Source: Novosphingobium sp. SG707
GTDB lineage: Bacteria > Pseudomonadota > Alphaproteobacteria > Sphingomonadales > Sphingomonadaceae
Reading direction: 5' to 3'
DNA length: 64,000 bases
Assembly: GCF_012275515.1 (NCBI RefSeq)
Contig: NZ_JAAZQL010000009.1
Location: 122,034-186,033, forward strand
Within the stretch, counting starts at the first letter, position 1. Each line of letters begins with the position of its first letter. The translations under genes were made by a program, and so were the position numbers. Positions 9,340 through 18,300 of the stretch are shown here, piece by piece. The notes under the pieces are model-generated. The model was not told the DNA's origin and did not search any database. It saw nothing but the letters and a program-made list of their open reading frames with translations.

Positions 9340-10212
9340 TCAGGCTTTGGGCTGATAGGTCTGTTCGATGCCGGGGAAGCTGCGGCCGCGCACCTCGGCG
9401 GCATAGTCGGCGGCGGCCTGTGAAATCAGGCCCGCGACATCGGCATAGCGTTTGACGAAACGCGGCACGCGCTCGAACATGCCCAGCATGTCCTCGGTGA
9501 CCAGTACCTGTCCGTCGCATTGCGCCGAGCCGCCGATGCCGATGGTGGGGCAGGCCACCGCCTTGGTGATCGCCACGGCCAAAGGTTCGACCACGCCTTC
9601 CACGACGATGCCAAAGGCCCCGGCCTTGTCCAGAGCGCGCGCATCGCCCAGGATCTTTTCCGCCTCGGCCTCGCTGCGCCCGCGTGCGCCATAGCCGCCC
9701 AACTGGTTCACCGCCTGCGGCGTCAGGCCGATATGGCCCATCACCGGAATGCCGCGCTGAGAGAGAAAGGCCACGGTTTCAGCCATCGCCGCGCCGCCTT
9801 CCAGCTTTACCCCCGCGCATCCCGTTTCGCGCAAAACCCGCGCGGCGGTTTCAAATGCCTGCTGGGGCGAGGCTTCATAGGTGCCGAAGGGCAGGTCGAC
9901 GATGACAGCGGAATGCCAACTGCCGCGCACCACTGCGGCGCCATGGGCCACCATCATGTCCAGCGTGACGGGCAGCGACGAGGGCAGGCCATAGATCACC
10001 TGACCCAGCGAATCGCCCACCAGCAGCAGGTCGCAATGCGCGTCCAGCAATTGCGCCTGACGCGCGGTATAGGCGGTCAGCATCACCACAGGCTCTGCGG
10101 TCACGCCGTCCTTCTTGCGCTGTCGGATGGCCGGAATGGTCAGCCGGCGCATCGGCGTGGGGGTGGGGTTGGCGCGGCTGGTGGCCGTATCGATCTGAAA
10201 GGTCGTAGACAT
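9340..10212 (-). CDS. panB: 3-methyl-2-oxobutanoate hydroxymethyltransferase (PanB)
   Basis: 290 residues, the normal length. PanB transfers a hydroxymethyl group from 5,10-methylene-THF to 2-oxoisovalerate to give ketopantoate, the first committed step of pantothenate synthesis, in the cytoplasm. Visible family signatures are VMLTAYTARQAQLLD, LLLVGDSLGQVIYG (metal-binding Asp), VKLEGG, PVMGHIGLTPQ and the FGIVVEGV segment with its catalytic Glu. ATG 10212 is chosen because it gives the family N-terminus; the frame runs open further upstream without similarity. panC is not adjacent. DUF475 follows in the same operon. Confidence 0.96.
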   Translation of the reverse strand: MSTTFQIDTATSRANPTPTPMRRLTIPAIRQRKKDGVTAEPVVMLTAYTARQAQLLDAHCDLLLVGDSLGQVIYGLPSSLPVTLDMMVAHGAAVVRGSWHSAVIVDLPFGTYEASPQQAFETAARVLRETGCAGVKLEGGAAMAETVAFLSQRGIPVMGHIGLTPQAVNQLGGYGARGRSEAEAEKILGDARALDKAGAFGIVVEGVVEPLAVAITKAVACPTIGIGGSAQCDGQVLVTEDMLGMFERVPRFVKRYADVAGLISQAAADYAAEVRGRSFPGIEQTYQPKA

Positions 10213-10402
10213 AAGGGCGCTTCTAGCCCGGCGCGGGGCATGGGGTAAAGCGCCATCGGTACGCGCCATCAATGCGTGACTCTGGCGCCGCGACAAGGCA
10301 AGATGGATAATCCACCGGTGGACTACGCATAATCCGCCCTTGCGAATGTTGCGCGATCCGTTAATTTTCTTGCCCATTGCTTATTGCGTTCAGGGGAACT
10401 GC

Positions 10403-11929
10403 ATGTTCGGTCGCGTCAAGCCGTTGGATGCCATATTGGCCACGGCTGAGAAAAAATCACTTCATCGCTCTCTGGGCGCCTTTCAATTGACCATGCTGGG
10501 CGTGGGCGCGGTGATCGGGACGGGTATTTTCGTTCTGACGGCCGAGGCCGCGCAAAAGGCGGGGCCGGGCATGATGCTCAGCTTCATTATCGCCGGTTTT
10601 GTCTGCGCCGTGGCCGCTCTGTGCTATGCCGAAATGTCCAGCATGGTGCCGGTGTCGGGCTCTGCCTACACCTATTCCTATGCGGTGATGGGCGAACTGG
10701 TGGCATGGATGGTGGGCTGGGCGCTCATTCTGGAATATGCCATTGCGGCGGGTGCCGTGTCGGTCGGCTGGTCGGGCTATATGATCGGCTTTGTGCAAAA
10801 TACCTTCCATATTACGGTCCCCCTCGAACTGGTGCGGGGACCATTCGACGGGGGTATCATCAATCTTCCCGCGATGCTGATCGCGGCGATCATCACCGGG
10901 CTGCTGGTGCTGGGCACCAAGGAGAGCGCGACGGTGAATGCCGCGCTGGTGGCGATCAAGATCGTTGCCCTTTCCATGTTTATCGCGCTGACGCTGCCGG
11001 TTATCAAATCGGGCAATTTCAAGCCTTTTGCTCCGCTTGGCTTTACCGGTATTTCGGGGGCCGCCGCCTCGATCTTCTTTGCCTATGTCGGCTTTGACGC
11101 GGTTTCGACCGCGGCCGAGGAAACCAAGAACCCCCAGCGCAACATGCCGATCGGCCTGATCGGCAGCCTTGCCATCTGCACCATCTTCTACATGCTGGTG
11201 GCCGCAGGCGTGATCGGCACCGTGGGCGCACAGCCCGTTTTCGGCGCGCATGGCGAAGTGCTCTCGCCCGGTACGGCCGCGCTGTCGGACGCCTGCAAGG
11301 CGCTCAATGAAAACGCCGTGGTCTGCTCCAAGGAGGCCTTGGCTTGGACGCTGCGCCAGGTGGGCCATCCCTTCGTCGGCTGGCTGGTGGGCGCAGCGGC
11401 CATTCTGGCGCTGCCCTCGGTGATCCTGATGATGATGTTCGGCCAGACCCGCATCTTCTTTGTGATGAGCCGCGACGGGTTGCTGCCCGAATTCTTCTCC
11501 AAGGTTCATCCCAAGTTCCATACGCCCCATGTCATCACCGTGCTGACGGGTGTGTTCGTGGCGCTGTTTGCCGCTTTCTTCCCGGTGGGCCTGCTGGCCG
11601 ACGTGTCGAATTCGGGCACCCTGTTCGCCTTTGGCGCGGTGTCGGTGGCGGTGATGGTGCTGCGCCGGACCGATCCCAATCGTCATCGTCCGTTCCGCAC
11701 GCCGGGCGTCAACATCGTGGCGCCCATCTCGATCGCGGGCTGCATCTATCTCTTCATCAGCCTGTCGAAGGCCACGATCAGCCTGTTCCTTGGCTGGGGC
11801 GTGGTCGGGCTCTTCGTCTATTACTTCTACAGCCGCAGCCGCAGCCATGTCGGCCGCGGGCTGGTTGAAGTGCATGAGGACGACAGCGATGCGCCGGATC
11901 TGCCGGTGCCGCCGATGCCGGGCGCATGA
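10403..11929 (+). CDS. APC-family amino acid permease (cationic amino acid transporter-like)
   Basis: 508 residues with about 12 transmembrane helices. The helix 1 signature GVGAVIGTGIFVLT (substrate-binding unwound region) and FFAYVGFDAVSTAAEETKNPQRNMP in helix 6 place it in the APC superfamily, in the YfnA/CAT-like subgroup. It imports amino acids across the inner membrane; the exact substrate is not readable from sequence. ATG 10403 is supported by AGGGGA eight bases upstream. The N-terminus KKSLHRSLGAFQLTMLG is typical. It stands alone, divergent from panB and closed by a terminator shared with phoB. Confidence 0.92.
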   Translation: MFGRVKPLDAILATAEKKSLHRSLGAFQLTMLGVGAVIGTGIFVLTAEAAQKAGPGMMLSFIIAGFVCAVAALCYAEMSSMVPVSGSAYTYSYAVMGELVAWMVGWALILEYAIAAGAVSVGWSGYMIGFVQNTFHITVPLELVRGPFDGGIINLPAMLIAAIITGLLVLGTKESATVNAALVAIKIVALSMFIALTLPVIKSGNFKPFAPLGFTGISGAAASIFFAYVGFDAVSTAAEETKNPQRNMPIGLIGSLAICTIFYMLVAAGVIGTVGAQPVFGAHGEVLSPGTAALSDACKALNENAVVCSKEALAWTLRQVGHPFVGWLVGAAAILALPSVILMMMFGQTRIFFVMSRDGLLPEFFSKVHPKFHTPHVITVLTGVFVALFAAFFPVGLLADVSNSGTLFAFGAVSVAVMVLRRTDPNRHRPFRTPGVNIVAPISIAGCIYLFISLSKATISLFLGWGVVGLFVYYFYSRSRSHVGRGLVEVHEDDSDAPDLPVPPMPGA

Positions 11930-11932
11930 TAT

Positions 11933-11966
11933 AAAAAAGGGCGGCCCTTTTGGAGCCGCCCTTTTT
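11933..11966. terminator. Bidirectional terminator between the permease and phoB
   Basis: AAAGGGCGGC pairs with GCCGCCCTTT around a nine-base loop, with an A-run on the left and a T-run on the right. It can therefore terminate both the permease transcript and the converging phoR-phoU-phoB transcript. Confidence 0.85.
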
Positions 11967-11986
11967 GATTCAGGGTTTGGCGGGGT

Positions 11987-12676
11987 TCAGACCGCTTCGA
12001 GAGCGTAACCTGCCGAACGCACCGTGCGGACCGGGTCCACCGCGCCTTCCAATTCGATACCCTTGCGCAGGCGGCGGATGTGGACGTCCACGGTGCGCAA
12101 TTCAATATCGCTGTCCGTGCCCCACACCGCGTCGAGCAATTGCCCGCGCGAGAAGACACGGCCGGGATGTTCCATGAAGAATTTGAGCAGGCGGAACTCG
12201 GTCGGCCCCAGCGCGAGAATCGTGCCCTTGCGCGTCACCTTATGCGCGGTGGCGTCCAGCGTCAGGTCGCCCACGGTGATCTGTTCACCCGCCAGCGCCG
12301 GGCGGATGCGGCGCATGATGGCCGAAACACGCGCGATCAGCTCGCGGGGGCTGAAGGGCTTGGTGATGTAATCATCGGCCCCGGTTTCAAGGCCGCGGAT
12401 CATATCGTCCTCGGCCCCGCGCGCGGTCAGCATGATGATGGGCACATGGGCGGTGGCCTTGTCGCGGCGCAGGCGGCGGCAGACCTCGATTCCGCTGGTG
12501 CCCTCGATCATCCAGTCGAGCAGGACCAGATCGGGCGCCTCCTCGGCGGCCAGCAACAGCGCCTCGTCGCCATCGGGCGTGGACAGGACCGTATAGCCCT
12601 CGGCCTGAAAACGGAATTCCAGCAGTTCCGCCAGCGCCGGATCATCTTCTACCAGCAAGAGCCGGGGTTGTTTCAT
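11987..12676 (-). CDS. phoB: Phosphate regulon response regulator PhoB
   Basis: 229 residues. Receiver domain with LLLVEDDPAL and the phospho-acceptor Asp in LVLLDWMIEGTSG, a Lys in ITKPFSPREL, then an OmpR-type winged helix with RTVDVHIRRLRKGIE and the C-terminal YALEAV hairpin. The LDWM phosphorylation context and EFRLLKFFMEHPGRVFSR are PhoB hallmarks. It activates Pho-box promoters under phosphate limitation. It starts 19 bases after phoU on the same strand and is the last gene of the phoR-phoU-phoB cluster. Confidence 0.95.
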   Translation of the reverse strand: MKQPRLLLVEDDPALAELLEFRFQAEGYTVLSTPDGDEALLLAAEEAPDLVLLDWMIEGTSGIEVCRRLRRDKATAHVPIIMLTARGAEDDMIRGLETGADDYITKPFSPRELIARVSAIMRRIRPALAGEQITVGDLTLDATAHKVTRKGTILALGPTEFRLLKFFMEHPGRVFSRGQLLDAVWGTDSDIELRTVDVHIRRLRKGIELEGAVDPVRTVRSAGYALEAV

Positions 12677-12695
12677 GGGTGCCCCCTGTTAACGT

Positions 12696-13376
12696 TCAGT
12701 TTTCCGGCCGTTCCAGCCGGTCGACCACATATTCGGCGGTGGCCGCGTAATAGACCTGTTCGGCAATATTGGTGGCGTGATCGCCAATCCGCTCAATGTT
12801 GCGCGCGATGAACAGCAGATGCGCGGCCGAGGTGATGGTGGAGGGATTCTCCATCATGAACGAGACCATGTTGCGGAAAATGCTGTCATAAAAGGCGTCG
12901 ACCCGCGCATCGCGCTCGATCACGTCCACCGCCAGCGCAGGATCGCGCGCGGCAAAGGCGGTCAGCACATCATGCACCATCTCGCCCGCGATTTCGGCCA
13001 TCGCGGGGATCAGCGTCTGGGGCTCGGAATTCAGCCGCCCCTCGATCCGCGACACGCGCTTGGCGATGTTCTTGGCATAATCGCCGATGCGTTCGAGAAT
13101 ACCCGCGATCTTCAGGGCGGCCAGCACCTCGCGCAGATCGTCGGCCATGGGCGCGCGCAGGGCGATGATCTTGACGGCAAGCCGATCAACCTCGGCCTCA
13201 AGCCGGTCGATCTTCTTGTCGCGCTCGATCACCTGCGCGGCCAGTTCCTGCGAGCGCTTCGTCAGCGCTTCGACGGCTTCGCCAATCGCCAGTTCGGCCA
13301 GACCGCCCATTTCGGCGATCAGCCCACGCAGCGTGGTGATTTCCTCGTCAAAGGCTTTGACCGTATGTTCTGCCAC
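12696..13376 (-). CDS. phoU: Phosphate signalling regulator PhoU
   Basis: 226 residues forming two copies of the three-helix PhoU domain. Metal-binding type segments are visible as RIGDYAKNIAKR (about residue 90) and RIGDHATNIAEQV (about residue 195). PhoU dampens PhoR signalling by linking it to the Pst transporter. The GTG at 13376 gives the usual N-terminus (V/M)AEHTVKAFDEE and has AGGGAA upstream; an upstream TTG at 13397 has no ribosome binding site. The normal pstCAB partners are absent between phoR and phoU. Confidence 0.95.
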   Translation of the reverse strand: MAEHTVKAFDEEITTLRGLIAEMGGLAELAIGEAVEALTKRSQELAAQVIERDKKIDRLEAEVDRLAVKIIALRAPMADDLREVLAALKIAGILERIGDYAKNIAKRVSRIEGRLNSEPQTLIPAMAEIAGEMVHDVLTAFAARDPALAVDVIERDARVDAFYDSIFRNMVSFMMENPSTITSAAHLLFIARNIERIGDHATNIAEQVYYAATAEYVVDRLERPEN

Positions 13377-13412
13377 TGGACGCAATTCCCTGTTCAAGCT
13401 GTGATGGAATGA

Positions 13413-13430
13413 TCGTCACATACATGTCAC
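13413..13430 (+). promoter_or_regulatory. Pho-box-like direct repeat upstream of phoU
   Basis: TCGTCAC-ATAC-ATGTCAC: two seven-base units with 11-base periodicity and TGTCA-type cores, compared with the PhoB consensus CTGTCAT-N4-CTGTCAT. It lies about 40 bases upstream of the phoU start. It reads on the plus strand, opposite to phoU, so its role as a PhoB site is less certain than that of the second repeat. Confidence 0.35.
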
Positions 13431-13487
13431 AAAAGGCAACATCCATGTCCGTTCCAACCAGCCTTGAAAGCGCCATGCATCGCTTTC

Positions 13488-13505
13488 ATGACAGGACTAT
13501 GACGA
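13488..13505 (-). promoter_or_regulatory. Pho box overlapping the phoR stop
   Basis: On the minus strand this reads TCGTCAT-AGTC-CTGTCAT. The second unit is an exact match to the PhoB half-site and the first matches five of seven. It overlaps the last codons and stop of phoR and lies about 110 bases upstream of phoU, in the orientation expected for a PhoB-activated phoU-phoB promoter. Confidence 0.5.
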
Positions 13506-14804
13506 ACTTGTGACTTTTTGCTCTTTGGCCGGGATCAGCGGCAGGCGCACGGAAACCTTGGTGCCCACGCCCACCTTGCTGGTAATGTCCAGCTTGCCGC
13601 GATGGCGTTCGACCACATGTTTGACAATCGCAAGACCAAGCCCGGTGCCGCCCGCCGCCCGGCTGCGGCCCGGATCGGTGCGATAGAAACGCCGGGTCAG
13701 ATGTGGCAGATGGTCAGCCGAGATGCCCGCGCCCCGGTCTGTGACCAGAAATTCGGCCATGCCGCGCGGCGCATGGGTCAGCGCGACCGTCACCGGTTGA
13801 TCCGCGTCGCCATATTTCAACGCATTGTCGATCAGATTGCGTAGGACCTGCTCGATCTGCTTCACATCGCCGGCGACCTCGAACGGCTCATCGGGCTTGA
13901 CGAATTCGACGCGGGCCGGATTGCCCGGCGGCGGCGCAAATTCGCCCACCACCCGCGCGGCCAGCGGCGTCAGATCAATCTGCGAGGTTGGCGCATCATG
14001 CTTTTCCGCCTCAAGCTGCGATAGGGACATGAGATCATTGAGCAGCGCCTGCATCCGCCGCGCCTCACGCAATACCGTGCCCAGAAAGCGCTGCATCACC
14101 GCGCCATCCATCTTGCCTACGCTCTCGCTGATCGTTTCGACATAGCCGATGACCGAGGAGAGGGGGGTGCGCAATTCATGGCTGGCATTGGCGACGAAAT
14201 CGGTGTGGGCGCGGCTGATATCGGCCTCGGCGGTGCGGTCGCGCGCCTCGATCACCCACAGGCCGGGATAGACCGGGCGGCGCGTCAATTGCCACAGGCT
14301 GCCGCTGCGGGTCAGGCCTCGGATGCTGGCAGTGGCGGTTTCATCATCGGCGCTGTCCAGAAGGCGGATCGCATCGGGATGGCGCAGCGCAATGCGCGGG
14401 TCCTGCCCCAGAATATGTTCGCCCAGAGCCGAACGGGCAGCCGCATTGGCGTCGATGATTCGCGCCCGGTCCACCAGCATCATCGGCGCGCCCGTGCCCT
14501 CCAGCGCCGAAATCAGCGCGCGCCGCACCATATGGCCCTGTTCAAGCTGTTGCTGGCGGGCATTGCCCTCGATTTCGCGCGGGGCGTCCGGTTCGGCCTG
14601 ATCGCTGCACCACCACCACACAGCCAGCAGTGAAAAGGTCCAGAACGCCCCGGTCAGAGTCACCATCAGCAAGCCCGCTCCATCCAGATAGAGCAGCAAA
14701 AGCGTCAGGAATTCGAGGATGATGGCAGGCCAGGGTAGCTTGCTGTCGCGCATTGCTCGGATCGTCCATTCCTTGGCGCCTGCATCAGGCCAGACGCTCG
14801 CCAT
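13497..14804 (-). CDS. phoR: Phosphate regulon sensor kinase PhoR
   Basis: About 435 residues from ATG 14804. One or two N-terminal hydrophobic segments (ILEFLTLLLLYLDGAGLLMVTLTG), a PAS-like region with MMLVDRARIIDANAAARSALGE, then HisKA with SHELRTPLSSVIGYVETI (phospho-His) and a HATPase core with NLIDNALKYG, DRGAGI and GGTGLGLAIVKH. It senses phosphate status through PhoU and phosphorylates PhoB. The start is uncertain: the frame is open to 14903 (GTG), and an internal ATG at 14753 is also possible; none has a convincing ribosome binding site. phoU follows after a 120-base gap containing Pho-box-like repeats. Confidence 0.92.
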   Translation of the reverse strand: MASVWPDAGAKEWTIRAMRDSKLPWPAIILEFLTLLLLYLDGAGLLMVTLTGAFWTFSLLAVWWWCSDQAEPDAPREIEGNARQQQLEQGHMVRRALISALEGTGAPMMLVDRARIIDANAAARSALGEHILGQDPRIALRHPDAIRLLDSADDETATASIRGLTRSGSLWQLTRRPVYPGLWVIEARDRTAEADISRAHTDFVANASHELRTPLSSVIGYVETISESVGKMDGAVMQRFLGTVLREARRMQALLNDLMSLSQLEAEKHDAPTSQIDLTPLAARVVGEFAPPPGNPARVEFVKPDEPFEVAGDVKQIEQVLRNLIDNALKYGDADQPVTVALTHAPRGMAEFLVTDRGAGISADHLPHLTRRFYRTDPGRSRAAGGTGLGLAIVKHVVERHRGKLDITSKVGVGTKVSVRLPLIPAKEQKVTSSS

Positions 14805-15226
14805 CAGCGCATGGGGAAGGCGTATGACAGTTTTATGAAACCGCCAAGCATTGAGCGCAAGAATAGCGCGAAACATCAAGCCGGTGGCAAATTCTCTCGG
14901 CACAGGGGCGGGATGGGATGGCGGTGTCCATGGGCGCGGCTCTCTGCGCCTGACGCCTCATTGTTCGCAAGGCGGCGCTGCCCCGGCATTTTGCCCTGTT
15001 GCGCAGGCTCGGCGCGGGTGAAGGCCGGTCATCGCCTCGGGCAAAGGCGGCCGTGGCAGCAGGAAAGAAGATGGCCATAAAATCTACGGCAATGGTCAGG
15101 CAGGCGGCGGGCGCGTAGGCTGGATGTTTGCGGTTTATAAAAAATATTAATTTTTGAACAATTTGTAATGACTCTATTCTATACGCATAATACCATAGTC
15201 CCGCACAGCAAAGACAGGGGCAACTG
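14805..15226. other. Divergent intergenic region, phoR / autotransporter
   Basis: About 420 bases. The left part is GC-rich with no gene I can support. The right part (about 15130-15190) is markedly AT-rich, with runs such as TTTATAAAAAATATTAATTT, and probably holds the promoter of the autotransporter gene. I could not assign a convincing -35/-10 pair. AGGGG at 15216-15220 is the ribosome binding site for the GTG at 15227. Confidence 0.5.
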
Positions 15227-15331
15227 GTGATCCAGAACAGTAATGGCCGTCGCTCGTATCGAGCGGCGCTTTTCGTCGCGCGTATCAGCCTTGCCGCTCT
15301 GGCCGTGGGCGCCCCGGTTCGGGCGTGGGCG
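15227..15331 (+). other. Signal peptide of the autotransporter
   Basis: Codons 1-35: an N-region with several Arg, a hydrophobic core SLAALAVGAP and an AWA cleavage box before ECSPS. It directs the protein to the Sec pathway. Confidence 0.8.
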
Positions 15332-18300
15332 GAATGTTCGCCCAGTCCGAACCCGCAGCTCACGGATATCACCTGCACCGGCACCACCACCAATGGCGTA
15401 ACCCTCACCGCCTACTATGCCCCGCTGACCGTGGTCAGCGATGCCACGGTGACGAATACGGGCGCCTCGGCCATTACCGTGGCGATCCCCTCGCCCAATG
15501 GGTACTATTCACGCAATGCCGTCATTACCGTGAACGGCATCGTGACCGCCTATGGCGCGCCGGGCATTGCCGTGACCTCGGGCACGACCTTGGTCAGCAC
15601 CTACGATTTCAGCGGCACCTATGCCTCGATCAGCGTCGCCCCGACAGGCATCGTTTCGGGCACCACCGGCATTGCCCTGACGCAGAGCCCCGGACCCTAT
15701 TCGATCTATTCCCCCACCAGAGTAATGGTTTACAACGAAGGGACTATCAGCGGCACGAGCGGCGTGGCCATTTCCACCAGCGGCAATTATGCGAGGCTCG
15801 ATTCAATCATCAACACCGGCACCGGGACGATCGGCGCCATTGCGGCCCGTTTCGGCCAGATCCATAACAGCGGCACAATCGAAGGCGGCAGCCTCTCCGC
15901 GATCAGCCAGGGCAACGTCGACAGCAATTATCTGATCTCCAATAATTCCATCATCCATTCCGCCAGCAACGCCGCCACGATCAGCATCGCCTCCGCGCAG
16001 TCCGCCTCTTTGAGCAACACGATCATCAATTCGCACGTGATCGCCAATGACGGCGCGGGCGGCGCGATTTACTCCGGCAACTATCTGACCATAGAAAACG
16101 ATGCCGGCGCAACCATCGCCAGCAAGGGCGCGGCCACCATTGCCAACGGCTCCTCCCTGGCGTTGAACAACCTGGGGCTCATCACCAATACCGGCGGTGG
16201 AATGGGCATCATCGGCTCCAATGTGTCGATCAACAATTATTTCCTGGGCACCATCAATGCTTTGCCCGGTGCCGATGCGATCTCGGTCTCGGGCAAATTG
16301 ACGCTGTCGAACACCGGCACGATCAACGGCAATATCGTGACCACATTGGGCATGGACGGCGCGATGCTGGACTCCTCGGCCGGCACGATCAACGGCAATG
16401 TCCTATTGGGCCCCGCGGACGATACGGTGGTCGCCAATTACGTGAATGGCGCATTGGTGACCGGGATCAACGGCACGCTGGACGGCGGCGCCGGCACGAA
16501 CTTGCTGCAGGTTAATTTCCTGAAAAATGCCGAACTGTCGAATGCTCTGACGCTGCCCACGAATTTTTTCGTGATGAATGCCAATGTGGCTTCGGGCGCA
16601 ACGGTCACCCTGGGGCAGGGCTTTACCGCCTATAATGGTCTTGGCATCAATGGCGCGGGTTCGCTGGTGAACAAGGCAACGCTGTTCGGCACGATCCAGA
16701 TCGGCGCGCAGGGCTCCAGCCTGGCCTCTTTCGTCAACGATGGCACGATCATAGCCAACGGCACCGGCGTCTATGACCAGAACGCCAAGAGCCTGAGCAA
16801 CACCGGCGCGATCCTCTCGCTGGGCGGAACGGGGCTGGTGCTGACCGAAACCAACGGTACCCCCAATACCAACAACACCAACAGCGGCGCCATCACCGGC
16901 GCCACGGTCGGGGCCAGTCTCTTTGCCTCTTCGCTGGTCAACACCGGGACGATCAGCGGCGCGACCGGTGTGCTGCTCGATATGAATTCGTTCATCGACA
17001 ATCGTGAGGGCGGCCTGATCATGGGCTCCACCGCCGCGATATCCAGTCTTTCCACCTCCGCTCTGGTGTCGGTGGCCAATGCGGGCACGATCAACGGCAA
17101 TGTCAATCTTCTCTCGCCTGCGCCGTCCTATTACGGCTCCTACAACAAATATTGGGCCAAGACGGGCGGCATGCTCTACGGCAACCTCACGCTGGGTTCG
17201 GGAGATGCGCTGATCACCACCATTTCGGGCAGCGGTACCAGTGGCTATGCCGGGATCAACGGCACGGTCAGCGCGTCCAATTCGGTGCTGCGCTATGACG
17301 TGACCGGCAATGAAAGCGCGACGCTGGCCATGCGAAGTGGTTTCACCAGCCTTGGCTATCAGGTCGCAGGCGGCGCGGCGCTGACGCTGAACACGAACGG
17401 CGCCTTCGGCTCCACGGTCAATCTGGCGGGGCAGGGCAATGTGGTGCTCAACGGCACGATTGCCGCCACCAACGCGGTGGCGATACAGGAGGCCGCCGTC
17501 ATGCAGCCCGGCATGACCACCCTTCCGACGGCGCTGACCATAACGAATAATGGCGCGCTCTCGATGACGCTGCAAAACAGTCCGTACTGGCCCGGATATG
17601 GGTCTGTTTTCCTGCAATCGAGCAATGTCATCAACAATGGCAAGATCAGTTTCACCGATCTCAACAACAGCGCCACCATAATAGCGGCGGTGTATACGGG
17701 CGGCGGCGTGACCAATAACGGCACGATCACCTCGAATGTCGGCTATGGGGTGCGCGCCTCCACACTTACGAACAACGGGACCATCACCGCAGGCAATTCG
17801 GCGGTCGTCATCGGCACCAATACCGTCAACACCACCGCCTCCATCACCAACAGCGGCACGTTGACCAGCACCGCAAGCGCGGCCATCACCAACGACAGCA
17901 GTTACAGCCCATATTACATGCTGACCAATCTGGCGGGCGGTACGATCACCGGCTTCGGCGATGCGATCCGCACCGCGGGGGGCACGATCATCAATTCGGG
18001 CACGATCAACGGCAACGTCAATCTGAACTACTGGGCGTCCAGCTTTTACAACATGCCCGGATTTTATGTTGCCAAGGGCGGCACGATCAACGGCAATCTG
18101 AACTTTGGCAACGCCGATGACTATCTGGTGGAGACCGGATCGGGTTTCGGCGTGACGGGCACGATCAACGGCGGGGCAGGCGTCAACTGGATCGGCCATC
18201 AGCGCAGCGGGACGGCCACGGTGTCGCTGGGCGGCGCGCTGCTTCCCGGCTTCACCAACGAATTCACACTGGCCTCAGGCGCTTCCTCGCAGGTCACGAT

